From Glycine soja (Eukaryota > Streptophyta > Magnoliopsida > Fabales > Fabaceae): 64,000 nucleotides of DNA. The DNA lies in the NCBI RefSeq assembly GCF_004193775.1, contig NC_041009.1:43083534-43147533 (forward strand), given 5' to 3'. Every line of letters starts with the position of its first letter. Within the stretch, counting starts at the first letter, position 1. Made by a program: the position numbers and the translations under genes. Below are positions 22,441-35,336 of this stretch, in pieces. The notes beneath the pieces are model-generated. The model saw only the letters and a program-made list of their open reading frames with translations, did not search any database and was not told the DNA's origin.

Positions 22441-25400
22441 ATGGAAAGAAGTGTATATTACTATGTGCTACTTCTTGTATTTGGTCATTTCCTTTGTTCA
22501 GGTAAATTTCCTTTTATATTTCTTTGACTATGTGTGCTTCTTCACTTTTGTTCATTTTCCTCCCTCATATCTATTCTGCTATGGATATATACTTATATAT
22601 ATAGACAAGTTGCTTCTGGTTTAAGATTATGCTTCTCAATGCTCTCACTCTATGTTTCTCATTTTCTTCTGTTTCTAGAATTACTTCCTTTTGTATTCTT
22701 TATCTTGTTTTTTTGGCATATTATTATCTGCTTTTCTCTTTTAGTCATAGATTCTTTGGACCACCAGGATATGTTTTTGAATTCTGTAACCCCAAGATGC
22801 ATTTTCCTGCACCTGAGTTTGGCATCTCAATTGCTTTATTATTTTTTTCCCCTATTGTTGTTGTTCAAGTTGAATAAATATACATGTTGGACCAGTTGAG
22901 TGCAATTATCATATCCAAATTTATTTGTCCCTCCATCATGTTCATTATGTTGCACTATAGTGTACCAATTGAGCACTTTATTCTATTCATTAATTATTTT
23001 TTAAAGTAGTAATAACAATGATAGTTTAAAATGCTGTGTCCTTATAGTAGTTTGGTTGGTTATTTTATATGGCTTGTTTAGCTGAATTTCAACCATTTCT
23101 TGCAATCAATCATATAGAGTTGTATTCCACACCGTAATTTAAGTTAATATAAGAACTGCAGTATTTCACATGTAGTTGTTGTATTCAATCTTTCTTCAGT
23201 TCCACCGTTTCCTGAAAAGATGCAAGGGCCCAGCTTTTTTGGCTCATGTCTCAATGCAAAAGATACCCTACTTGTCTCTAGTGGCTTTTCTAGATTCACT
23301 GTCATATAACATGTGGGCTTTTAAAACAATAAGAAGGGTAAAGGGCATAATAATTAGTTTCAATGCAACTGTGCAAAATTTTGAATAGGACATTTTTTAT
23401 TTCATGCCAAGTTGAATGCTATAGGAACAATTTTAATCCATCTATAGCACTTTTACGCCCTCTAAAAAATTCCTGATATTTGATTTAAAATCCATTTCTC
23501 TTTAAGAGCAACTCTATCATAAGAGTAGGTTGAGTTGGAAGCTATGGTGTGAGAACGGTTCTTACATAAAAGAACCGGTTCTTAATGTTAAAATATCATT
23601 TTTCTAGCATAAAGTATAAAAGTGTGGAGTAATATGTGAGACCTATTTTCAATTTTTTAAATTGTTTTATACCATTAGAATAAACAGTTGTTGAAATTCT
23701 TAATTCTGATCTGACACAATAGGACTCATCAAAGTGAAGATCTAAAGAGAAGATACACTACTGGAGATGCGCATACTTATGGACATAAAATAATGTAATA
23801 ATAATCATACATAACCTTACTTCTAAATTGTTATTTCAAACACAGGTTCAAGTAGGACACAGAAGGAAGCAGCAAGACATATGAATGTACTAAGGCATAA
23901 TGAAGAGAAACAACATGAATTTACAGCCTCAAAGTCCACCACTCAAAGGGACATCACCACACCAATCACTACAATTCCCAACTTAGTTCCCATCACTTCA
24001 ACAAATCCAATCCTGAATCCTAATTCCAACCCTGATACAGTCTCTCCAGCCTCCACACTCCCAATCACAACTCCTACCATGCCAAACAACTCTCCAGTGT
24101 CCTCTTCAGGTGCAAGCTGGTGCACTGCAAGCCCAACATCCTCACAAAGAGCCTTACAAGTGGGATTGGACTATGCTTGTGGATATGGTGGCACTGATTG
24201 TTCTGCAATTCAACCTGGTGGGAGCTGCTACTTCCCAAACTCTGTCAGAGACCATGCTTCTTATGCCTTCAATAAGTATTATCAGAAGAATCCTGTTCCT
24301 AATAGCTGCAATTTTGGTGGAGCTGCTGTCATCACTAGCACCAATCCAAGTAGGGCCTCTACTGTTATGATTCTTAATGTTATGACCTTACTCCTTAGAA
24401 GACTATTGGAATTGTTTTGTTTGATTTGAGAAAATAATTTTTCAAATAATTATGAAAATACTATTTTTCTTATGAATAAATAGCTTATGCAATAACTGTG
24501 TAAAGTAAATGTCATATAATTACAACTTATCATGTATGATAAGTTTATTAATTTTTACAATAATTTTTTAAAAAATTGTACCTATCATGATTTTGATTAG
24601 CTAATAGTGTAAGAATTTTACTGTACATATACTGTATTTGTTTCTTTGTTTTATTTCTTATTTTCAAAGCTTTGCATAGAAAATGGTGCACAACAAAATG
24701 ATAATTTTACCATTTCCAGAAGAGATGGAAGTTAACAAATAAGAAATAAAATAAAATTAAAGTGACATTTTAATAATGACTAGGTAGGCCCTTAACAGCA
24801 CGTTAAAGGTTTAGGCTAGGTGACTATTTTTAATTTAAGAATAAGAGACACAAATCAAAATGTGCAACAAGCCAAGAAAACTAGCACTAGTAGTAGTACT
24901 ACTCTGCTGGAAACCAAAGTGAAAACACAGTGCCTTCGATTGGAGATCAGAACTATACCTGTGATGGATTCTTGGGTTCCATTCTACACAGACAGAAAAA
25001 TAAAATAAGCTTTTACTGCACCTTTTTTAAGGAAATATTTTACTGCATCTTTGAATAGACTTTGAAAGTGCCTTGGGGTGATACATAGGAACTAAAAAAG
25101 TGCCACTGAGTGATGCCAGAAGTCAAGCCTTTTTCTTTTTCTACTTTATTAGAGAACGTATCTCAAAAGCCTCGTATATCTTGTCAATATCAAAGGTAAT
25201 CCTATCCTATTTATCACAATTTGTTTTTCAAAACATTGTGTGTAAAATAACTAATGTGTATACTTTTAATTTTAATAAAGACCCTTGACTTAAAATGTTG
25301 TCTAATACATTAATTAAACTTGGTTGATTAGAAACTTTTATTAACTTATTAATGTGTTGCATTGCAGGTACTGGGGCATGTCAATATGCATCCACTAGGT

Positions 25401-25664
25401 GACCATCTTTAACCATATCTTCTTTCTCTCTTTTTTTCTTGTCACAATTTGTGACAAAATCTCATAATATGTGGTGCTTAAAATTGCAGTATTAGTTCAT
25501 CAGTCTTGAACACAACAAACACAAGTGGTGCAAATGTATTTGGTTCAGTACCTGTGCCCAAGAACCCCTCTGCCTCTGTTGCTGCAGCTGCCACATCAGC
25601 TAGATTTGTACAATTTTGCCTTATTCTATGGTCATTAGCAATGTTGGACAAGAATTATCTATAA
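22441..25664 (+). CDS. X8/CBM43 domain protein, GPI-anchor type (plasmodesmata callose-binding-like)
   Basis: Exons: 22441-22501, 23846-24349, 25368-25398 and 25490-25664; 771 nt, 256 residues. Residues 1-20 are a hydrophobic signal peptide ending FLCSG. Residues 50-109 form a Pro/Thr/Ser/Asn-rich linker. The X8 domain spans about 110-196. It has the opening ASWC, the block LDYACGYGGTDCSAIQPGGS, and HASYAFNKYYQ followed by NSCNFGGAA. Its last Cys lies in GACQYAS, partly encoded by a 31-nt exon. The tail after SARF is hydrophobic (VQFCLILWSLAML), as in GPI-anchor signals. Proteins of this kind bind beta-1,3-glucan at the cell wall, often at plasmodesmata. X8 homologues also occur on glucanases; no glucanase catalytic domain is present here. 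Confidence 0.9.
23504..23776. mobile_element. Candidate Harbinger/Tourist-like MITE in X8 intron 1
   Basis: The left end (AGAGCAACTCTATCATAAGAG) and the reverse complement of the right end (GCGCATCTCCAGTAGTG) resemble each other and the GAGCATCTCCA-type ends of plant Tourist-like MITEs. The interior contains AAGAACCGGTTCTT, a perfect 14-bp palindrome. The flanks are A/T-rich, so a 3-bp TTA/TAA duplication cannot be confirmed. Confidence 0.4.
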
Positions 25665-27907
25665 CAATAATATTGAGAGTTAGATTTTGCTTGGATTTGG
25701 TCTTTATTTTATTTGGGGGATGGGGAGAAGGGTTGTGTACTAGAAAAGCACATAGGTACAAAACCATCATCAATATGACATACATGATAGAACACTTTGT
25801 AGAAAAGTAGCAATAATATGAAGGGTTTCAGTAGATATTTATACCGTACATTACTTTTGTTTTCCCTTTATATGTTTAGTGTTTATATTGATATTTCCCT
25901 ATTTCAGTTCCTTAGAATTATACTGTGTAATGTGTATAAAGGATGCACATTATTTCTCTATGCAATGGAGTGTCAGATTGAATGAAGTTAGGTTTTGTTT
26001 GGTTGAAATGAGAATTAGTGGGAAAAAAATAGGTGGAAAATAGGAAGAAAACTTATATTTTTTACTGTTTGGTTGAAAAGAAAAAAAAATAGCACGAAAA
26101 AAGAAAACATACCATTTCCTATGGTTTCACGAAAAATTTCTTTCCTTAGGACAAGAAAATGAGAGAGAAAAATTGTTAAAATGACCCATTTACTCATTTT
26201 CTTGCATGTCTACCTACATTAAATTAAAATGATATTAAAAACTATTTAATACAGTTACATTTAAATTTTCTTACTTTTTATCTAACTAATTATATTATAA
26301 AAAGTTTATCATCTTTCTTTCTTTCCTTTTTTTATTTTTTACTTTTCCTTTTATTTTCAATTTTTGGTTTTGTGATAATCCACTAATACCTGACAAAGCA
26401 ACTCGAATAAAATCAATCCAATATGTTGTTTCCTATGCACTTGTTTGTTTCAATAGTATTTCCAAATTCCACAAAACATCTTATATGAAAAAAATAGACT
26501 GTATAATCATCGCACTCTAGTAAAAAATCTTAAAATTGTATTCGTTTAGAAGAAAAACAAAAATTATATTTTCATTATAAAATAGAAATTTGTTTATTTT
26601 GATAGTTTTATCATATAAATTTTTATCCTATAATAAAGCTATCAAAATAAACAACCAAACTGAATAAAAAAAATTATTCTTTGTTACCTATTATCTTTTT
26701 TCTTACAACATAAAAACTCAAATTGAATTATTATAATTATCCAACAATACATGAAAGGTAAATATTTAATATAAAAAAGTTATATAATTTTTTTAAAGTA
26801 ATAACAAATATGTTTAAACATACACTCTAAATTTAATGCTCTGTCCGATATAAGATGCATTCCTCTAACGAGAATATGTAAAAGATTAACTAAGGCTTAA
26901 TTTTTTTTAGCCATCTAATATAACTGCTGGAATCACGGATCCCCGTATATTTGTTTATTCTTTCTCGTTCTACTTTTATGTGAATAAACAAACTGTTTCA
27001 TTGATTGCTTTACCTTCTAGCTACGTTTTATTTCCAAAACAAATTGAAGTTTTATCCATAAAGTAGTAGGGAATGGAATTTTCTTCAATTTAAAGTCTTA
27101 AAAATAAATGAAAGGGATAAAAGAAAGAAGCAAAACTGAAGGTGCTGGAAAAACATTCTGATGAAAGGTTACATATATAATTGTGTGTGATACATTTTAA
27201 ATTGTAGCTCTTTCCTCCCTAAAATCACCGTGTAACTAATGCTAACAACTTTCACTTTCACTACTCATGTCTAATCACATTATACAAAAACTAATTCCCA
27301 TCAATACTAAAAATTTGAGTTATATACTTGTAAGAAAAAATTGCTGCTTATTAGAATTGCTCCCAATAGTTTAATTTTTAATCTGTCTAAGAAAAATTGA
27401 TTTGTTAATATAAATATTATAAGTATATGTTGGCCATATGATTCAATATATTGTTCAAAATATTATAACTACGTACATCTATTGATCCAAGATAAAAAAA
27501 ACCTAAGCAATTTGGTTTATTGCTATAATTAAGAAAATGTGTTGAATGATTCATCTATCTATAAGTTTCTTGAGTTATATATAGTTTTATATACACTCTC
27601 AACATTACCTTTAAAATGCATAGATGAGCAATTTTGTTGACTGTGATTTAATGAGACTATCAACTCACAAGTCATAACAAATGAAATTGCTTTTGTCTTG
27701 TCTTTTTTAGTTATTTAAATCATTATCATGGGTCTCATCCAAACCATGTTTGGTCTTAGCAAAGGAATCGGAAAACCCATTTATTTGCTTTTTTATAACA
27801 TTCTAAAAAGGGGTCAACACTTTGCGAAAGACACCATGTCGGCTATCCACTTTGAATAACTGGATGAGGCCTTAAGTTCCATATTGGCATCAACAGCATA
27901 TCACACC

Positions 27908-27909
<2 letters not shown>

Positions 27910-27971
<62 letters not shown>
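27910..27971. repeat. (TA)30 microsatellite
   Basis: Thirty uninterrupted TA units. Perfect long TA tracts are highly variable in plants, and also difficult for assembly, so the length should be treated as approximate. Confidence 0.95.
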
Positions 27972-27975
<4 letters not shown>

Positions 27976-28468
27976 AAAAAATTAATTTAAAAAATACTAA
28001 TAAATAAAATTATATAAAAAATTGATTTAATTAATATTTGTTTAATTTTCTTCTAGTAATAGATCATATCTCAATTTCACATATAAAATTAATAATAAAT
28101 ATTTTTATTAAACTTATAAGATATTAGATATTTAAATAATTGTTTTAAAAAAATTGACCCCTTATGACCAAACTTTATAATTGTATTACTAAAGTTTTTT
28201 TAGGTTACTTACCCATTGAAGTTACTTCAAGAGCATTCAAAGGCATTGCAACAGCATTCAAGAAGACTCAAGTACTTGAAGAACAATGACTTCAAGAGTT
28301 GAATACCATGAAGCGTCTCTTTATTTTGGTTTGCAAGTTCATGTAATTATGATTCTATTGAATGATTCATGGAGAGAGAACTAAATAATCACGATGTATA
28401 AAAATAAAAACAAAAAAGTACACCATGAACCTGAATAAAGTTTGAAACGGAGGAAATGGTCTAAAGAA

Positions 28469-28526
28469 TTTTGCTATAGCTTAAATTAGAGCTACAATTT
28501 TGCTATAGCTTAAATTAGAGCTACAA
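28469..28526. repeat. 29-bp tandem duplication
   Basis: Two identical copies of a 29-bp unit starting TTTTGCTATAGCTTAAATTA. Each contains the near-palindrome TAGCTTAAATTAGAGCTA. Confidence 0.9.
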
Positions 28527-29214
28527 TTTTGCTTTTCTGGGTCACCAAGCTTTCGGCTAGAGGTAGCAAGTTTGTATACACTTCATGAAGCCCATTATAT
28601 GTTGTTGGACCAAACCGTGAATTTTCGGCTTGAGAGAAACGGAGGAAAGCTTATTGTTTGAGCCTCCAAATCTGAGACTTTAAATCATGGTCTACCATAC
28701 ACTCTGATCAAATTATGATTTCATTATTGAATTCATGTTTCCTATCTTACTTATGTGGATTTTCTTCCTACACTATACATATTTCTTCTACACCAAACAA
28801 TTTTTTGAAAATTTCAAAGTTGCCCCTTTTAACTTCTTCTACATTTGTTGGGTTTTTTTTTCCTTCATACACCATTCTCATATCCTTTTGGTTGAGCTCC
28901 TCCTTCTATCTTGTGGTTGGTTTAGTTGAGGTGAACTATCACGGTGGTCGTTCACAATACGTGGTTGTCATCGTGATGGGTGTTGTAGTGTAATGACAAA
29001 GAAAGTAAGTTTTTTTCATCTGCAAGTTGGATTTGTGCCATAATAAACATACAGATTGACAATCTATATGAAACTTACGAAAGGATTTCATATGTTTTAA
29101 TTGGTTGTAACAAGAGTGAAAATATAGGACATACAAGAAAGATTTAGTATGAACAGTAACCGATAATAGAAAATGTGAGTGTCCCTTTAAGCTACGAGTG
29201 AAACCAAGGTTATG

Positions 29215-30130
29215 AGGTGAATGGTGGATGGTGAATACCACACTGATGTTTGTGACACTCTTATTAGCAAAGAGTATGCAACCTACTAGATGCAATAAAT
29301 ATGCTCAAGCTACTAGGGTCCACTGTCTTGTGCCACCTTTGTTATGATAAATATCTCACAGTCAGGCTAAGCAAACACATGCCCTTTTACATTGTTCAGT
29401 CTCATCTTTTGCTTCTTGTGTAATGACTTCAAGCAACTCAACTAACAAGTCTACAACTTTGTCTACATCAATAGCATCGAAGGTATGAAAGACACTTGTA
29501 ATAGGCTTATATAATAAGGATGCCACATCATCGAGGGTTATAGTCAGTTCTTCTATCGCTAGATGAAAACTGCTAGTTTCCTTGTGTCACCTCTTCACAA
29601 AAGCATATAAAAGTCCCATGTCATCTATCTCCAACGAACATGTAATCAGAGAACTTAATCCTGTAACAATCACTATGCCTTCATCTCAGGTGTAGGCCTT
29701 CCAAATTTCTCTACCTTCCTCCCATGAGAGGCCAACTTCAACTCAATACGTTCCTGTAAATAATTAAAATTAATTAGTTCAAATAAAATGATAAATAGTT
29801 ATTCAAATATGATATAATTAAACAAATAATTATCTCTCCTACCCAAACTCTGATTGTCACATGATCAGCATATGACGTCAATATTGATGTATCATGGGGC
29901 CTTCCTGGAAACCCTTTGTATCAGCACCTACATCATCTGGAACTGGCTCTTGAGGTTGCTCATGAACCTCCAGCATAATTCACATGGGCAACATCCTGAA
30001 CAATGGCTACAGTTGTCCGTTGTCCACGTGCAGATATTGTCGGCCTTCAACGCAGAGAGACTTCTTCCTCATCACCAGCAACCTGTCTACCTAAGATTTC
30101 CTAAAACTCTATCTAAAACTCAACACAATC
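29215..30130 (-). pseudogene. Plant mobile domain (PMD, MAIN-like / PP7-long-form-like) pseudogene
   Basis: On the minus strand the blocks of this family appear in order, interrupted by stops and shifts. At about 29855-29890 lies an HDTSILTSYADHV block. It is followed by a phase-compatible intron (donor GTAGGA near 29841, acceptor TTTACAG near 29756). Then come ERIELKLASHGRKVEKFGRP near 29700-29755, TSSFHLAIEELTITLDDVAS near 29515-29575, VDLLVELLEV near 29430-29460 and YLLHLVGCILFANKS near 29262-29306. Stops occur after the KR at about 29600 and around 29340-29380. PMD proteins are widespread in plants, often as transposon passengers. This copy cannot encode the domain. Confidence 0.8.
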
Positions 30131-30179
30131 ATCTGATTCTAACCATAATCTACAAATCTACACATTAATATCAAGTAAT

Positions 30180-31070
30180 GTCATTCTTAAAATAATAGTT
30201 AACTTTCATATTTCAAAACAATTTTTTTTCATTTTATTACTCAAAAACTAACTAACAAATTAACTAAAAAAATCTTCTAAAACCATATTGTATTATTAAA
30301 TGTAGTATCTTTTAAAAATGTAATAAAAAAATTAAATTAACATTAAATGATTAATCTAGCAAACTAAAATACATCATCTTTATTTTAAATATTTTATAAA
30401 TTACAATTTAATTTATTCATAAATAAATATTTAATTAAAATAAATTTTTATAGTTGAAATTACTAATTCTAGCAAACTAAAATATATTATCAAAATCAAA
30501 ATACAATTATTTATTTCTAATAAATGACTACTTTATTATTTTATAAATAACTATTTTAATACTTTTAAATATTTATAAATGAATGAAGATATTAATTTTA
30601 TATTTTTTTAACTTTGAAATAATATTTATGTAAATATTAATACTATTAAATATTTAATATTTATACAAATATATTAATAAAAAAAATTTCTTATACAATA
30701 TTACATATTTTTGTTTAACTAAATTTTAAAATATAAACATTATAAAAATTTTCAATTTTTTTATTTAACTATTTTAAATATATAAAATTATTAAAATAGT
30801 TATTTATAAAATAATTAAATAACAAAACAATTTATACATTGATTTTTAAATAAAAAAATTTATTAAATAAATTATTTATTTATTAAATTAAAATAAAAAA
30901 ATAATGTATCAAATTAAATAATTAAATAAAATTAACAACAATAGTTATTTACAAAATAAATAAATAATAAAAAATTTAAACATTAAATTTTAAATAAAAA
31001 AATTTATTAAATAAATGATTTATTAAATATAAAAATTTTTAAAATGAAAAAAAAAATATATAATCCATAC
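30180..31070. other. Extremely AT-rich tract
   Basis: About 900 bp made almost entirely of A and T, with recurring AAATAAATTATTTATT-type words. No ORF or structured repeat is convincing. It lies inside the presumed plant-mobile-domain element. Confidence 0.8.
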
Positions 31071-31325
31071 AAATTACCTCTTGTACCATATGGATTGTCA
31101 ATCCATATGATTTAAGCAGTAAAAAAGAAAGATATATGGAAAGAAATAATGAGAAGAAGAATATATGATGGAATGAAAAAATACAAATTGGTTTTGACAA
31201 ACTTACGGCACAACAAAGAGGGAAAGGAGGTGTTAATGGTGTCTGCATGGTGTCGCAGCACAGCAAAGAAGGGAAGGAGGGATTAATGGCGAGGGTAATT
31301 AGTGTAGGGAGGAATGATATATTTG

Positions 31326-32600
31326 ATTTTTAACTTGAAGGATAATTTGATCTTTTCATTATACTTGTTGGATGTAAAAGAAGTTATGTTAGTTGCACTA
31401 AGAAAATGTGTCTTACTTATGAAACTTAAGTTCGCTGATTTATTTGAAGTTTTAAGAAAGCATTTGACTGCACACTATTTTTAGGCTCAAGTGTATTGGA
31501 CCATGTTGTGAAATAGTGGTTGTTGGCCATGCGATTGAAGTTCTTACTTAGAGGGCCATATGATTATTAAAACTTAAAAGCATCATGAGAATGCACGTGT
31601 ACCGAAACCCGTTATTTGTCATCAGCTGCCATTGTTATTGTTGACAATAGGGGTGGGAATTTAAGAATAGAAGATGGGTTGCTATGGTCACGGTCTTTTT
31701 GAAGGATTGAGATTGCATGTACATTTTGAGGTAAATAATCTATCACTTGAGTCACGGTTGAGTTAGCATCATTCTGGTAAAAAATTGATGGCAAGATATA
31801 TGTATTTGTCGTGTTAGGAAAATTACTATTTGCGTCCAAAATAATATGTTAGCTATCTTTTTTTTTCCTGTTCAAAAAACATATACTAGCTATCTTCACT
31901 TGCAAAATACTACACCATTATCAAGATCGGTTCAAAAATGAGAAAGGCTTAAAATAAATTTTAAGATAAAAAAAATTTCTTTAAATGAGAGTGTCATATG
32001 TTACATATTTTTCGTAAAATATGTGATCTTTTTGTTAGCATATGTGATATTTTTTATTTTATAAAATTTAATAGTGAAACTGTCCCTGGACGTAGAACTG
32101 TGGTTTTTTTTTAGTCTCAACAAGTCTGCATCTTTTTCTTAAGTTACTACATTGTAAATTTATAATAGCTTGCCATGCATGGCCAACGAGGTTGATGTTT
32201 CATTTCATTATTATTCAAGTCGAACCTTTTTCATAAGTTACTCCTTGTCCTTATAGCCTAAGACTTCAAGCATCATCGACATATAGCACGTACATGCCTA
32301 AACATAAATATTGAGCAAAATTAACTAAACTGTTTAGATTTTTTTATACTATAAGTCGGATATAAAATAAATCGAAGATAGATACAAAGAACAGAGGAAA
32401 AAAATGATAAAAAAATGAAATAAAAAACGATTTTAATTTTAAATTTCATTTATCAACAATATAAATATTTTATACTAAAAACTAATTAAAATTAATTTAA
32501 ATATATTTTTGTATCACAAAAAAATAATTTTTTATAATTGATTGATAACATAAAAAACTTTTAAATTATTAAGATATATGCATCTCTCCCTTCCTTAACA
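31326..32600. other. Intergenic, no gene seen
   Basis: AT-rich, with isolated short ORFs on both strands and no splice or codon support. Confidence 0.5.
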
Positions 32601-32620
32601 TAGATAGTGTCACACTCCGG

Positions 32621-33146
32621 CTACCTTGCTGGAATCTCAATGCCACCGATATCGTTGTTGTCTATGCCGCTGCCGGAAAAAGCCTCCAACGAGGTGGAGG
32701 AAAAAGTTTTAGTTATGTCATTGAGATTAGTCCTACGTTACTAGAAGATAAAAGGTACGATAAAATGGCTATAGTGGGTGCAATCCTACGTGGCATGGCT
32801 AGGGTTTGGATATGGGATGGCAGAGTATGTGGTGGAGGCGACCGGGTTCCGCCGCGAGATGGTGGCCGGAGGTGGCAAGATGAAGGAATGTGGCATGGGG
32901 AGGGTGGTGGTGGTGGGTGGTGGTGGTGGTGGTGGGAGGATACGGACCCTACCCATGTGGCACGTTTGTTGCATTATATATTGTGAGAAATACAAGAAGG
33001 GCTTCATCCAACGGTTGAATGAAGCTACGAGGGACACGTGGCATGATCGTGTGGTGGATGAGGTGTTGGGGATGCCAGTTATGGAGCTTTGTGGTCGTTT
33101 GTATGGTAATAATAATGCTTCTTGGGTTGGCTCCATCTCCATGTGA
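32621..33146 (+). pseudogene. Unidentified gene fragment in a GC-rich island
   Basis: The frame starting at 32640 (MPPISLLSMPLPEK) continues, after two in-frame stops near 32742 and 32769, into 32778-33146. That second stretch includes GFGYGMAEYVVEATGFRRE, a Val/Gly run from a GGT-rich repeat at 32906-32938, and a charged end with KYKKGFIQRLNEATRDTWHD. Third-codon positions are G/C-rich, unlike the surroundings, which suggests real coding ancestry. I do not recognise the family. The two stops could mark an intron or decay; no good splice pair was seen. Confidence 0.4.
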
Positions 33147-35336
33147 TATGAAGCTTGCCAGTGGTATTATTATTTTGCAAGTATTTTTGTTTTCCAATTT
33201 GTTGTTTATACTTATTATTGAAATTGACATTCAACATGTAATATCGTGGGTTATGGGTTGCCCAGCCACCATGTTGATCCACATGAATCTGTGTCAATGA
33301 TAATCCACATGGAATTGATATGCATGCATGTGCAATTATATAAGTAAACGAATTGGATATGAAATCATATGCAGTGTGGAATTGAAGTTTCTTACGCCAT
33401 AAAATAAAACAAATACTATATTTTTTCGGTACTAAACAAATACAAGTTTTTTTCTTTTATAAAATGTTTTTTTATAGTAACAAGTAAAGAAACTTTCAAT
33501 TCCTTTTAGTATATTTTTAGTAACGAGTTCTTTGTAAATATTACTATATCTCCTTAAGATTTATGAATAATTTATCTTTTGAATGAGACAATTCTTTATC
33601 ATTTTCTGAAAGAAGTGACATACTGTACATAATATAACCCATAGGTTGATTTAGTGGCGCCACCAAAAATTTCCTCCGGCAGTGGTGTGAGGCGAAAAAC
33701 GACACCAGAGATTTGGGTTTGATGAAATTTTACCTTACCTTAATTGTTATGTATTTTACCTAAGTTGCACGAAGAATGAGTTGAGGATATATGTAATTAA
33801 GATGATTAATGGAAGAAAGATTGTGGCCCTTTGTGCTAATCTAAATTTCGGCCTCATGGTGATTCAAGATATAAGATGTGAATTAGTTTTTTTATGTTGT
33901 TTCTAGTATTGAACACAAATATCACAAGAAGAGACCAGAGTGAATTATAATTTTAAATTTTTTTAAGTCTTTTAAAAAGTAAATAAAAATAAATAACATA
34001 ATTTTCACAAACAAATTGTTCAAACGATATTTATAGATTCTGTAAAAAAATAAAAAAATAAAACAAAATCAAATTTGAATCAAGAGAAATAAAAAAAACC
34101 AAACACAAAGAGCTATATATTAATTCGTTTCTTCCAGGACCATGTTGAGTTCTTGGTCCATTAAGTTTACAAAATGATACATTTTGATCCTTTCAATACA
34201 TATATGATGGTCTAATAAATATAATTGAGGACATGTACATTCTATCAAAATTGTCACAAAGGTTTTGTCTTTGACACTTGTATATAATAACTTCAAGAAA
34301 CACTTCTCAAAGCAAATGTTGTGGAGGACTATCAAAGTCATATCTTACTTGGGAAGGTAATGTCTTATCTAAGATAAAAAAAAAAAAAAAAAGAGAGAGA
34401 GAAAGAGAGATTGTAGATTGAGACTAGTTTATTAATTTTATTTTTGTGTTGGATGTTGTAATGTATTTAATATTTTAATTTTTTATTATAATTAATTCAC
34501 TTTCTTATGTTTAGGTATGCACATGATTAACTTTAAAATAATTTTTACATGCACACCTACAAATAAGTCAATTAGTAATGTTAAAAATAAATTATAAAGA
34601 GTAAATACATTACAATCCAACATATCTAACTAGAAATAATGTTCGTAGAATATCTCTCATTACATTTACTAGATTTTGATATCATATATAACTGTTAGGA
34701 TTAAAATGTATCATTTCAAAACAAAATCATTTTTAAAAAAAAAAAAACTTAAAATACTCAAATGAAACTATTTAAAAATATAAAAAATCAAAATAAAATT
34801 ATTTAAAAGATGTTGTTTCAATTAACATATTATATTATTATTCCAATCAACATTAATTAACATGATACACTTTTCTGATAATATATTTAACGTTTTATTC
34901 AAAAAGAATCAAAATAACATAAAAACCAAAATGAATTTTTTAAAATTTAATATACCAAAAGAATAAAACACTAAAAACATAAATAACCAAAAGAAATATT
35001 TGACTAAATTTTTTCACCACTTTTTTCTTACCATTATTTTTTCAAAGTATTGAAATATTGTATCTTTTCTTTATATATAAAGTGATTTGACATATTATAT
35101 ATATATAAAGATGTTAAACGAACACTATTTCTCCAAATTAAAACCCAATGAAGAAACAAACTTCACAATTCACATTGAAAATCTTTGACCCTCTTCTCTC
35201 TCTACACATGAAGTGACTTGACATTTTACAGAAAAAGAAATTAAAAATATATAAAAAGAGATGTTACATGGAACAATTTTCCAAATTAAAAACCCCATGA
35301 AAATCCAAACAAATGAAGGACAAACTTCATCCATAA
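33147..35336. other. Intergenic, 3' flank of the GPAT gene
   Basis: AT-rich with no coding support; includes an A-tract followed by (GA)n at about 34376-34411. Confidence 0.6.

Larger units (their letters stand above)
25665..28744. other. Intergenic, AT-rich, no gene seen
   Basis: Only short ORFs lacking codon structure. The stretch holds the (TA)30 microsatellite and a short 29-bp tandem duplication, listed separately. Confidence 0.6.
28745..31325 (-). mobile_element. Plant-mobile-domain transposon relic
   Basis: The broken plant-mobile-domain gene (29215-30130) is bracketed by similar words in opposite orientation: TAGTGTAGGAAGAAAATCC on the minus strand near 28755-28775 and TAGTGTAGGGAGGAATGAT on the plus strand near 31301-31319. 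These may be the remnants of terminal repeats. Between the gene and the right edge, 30180-31070 is almost entirely A and T. Borders are approximate and no target duplication was found. Confidence 0.45.

Noticed and set aside
28715..28993. 92-codon plus-strand ORF rich in Phe and Ser
   Set aside because: It lies antisense to the plant-mobile-domain element flank and has low-complexity composition.
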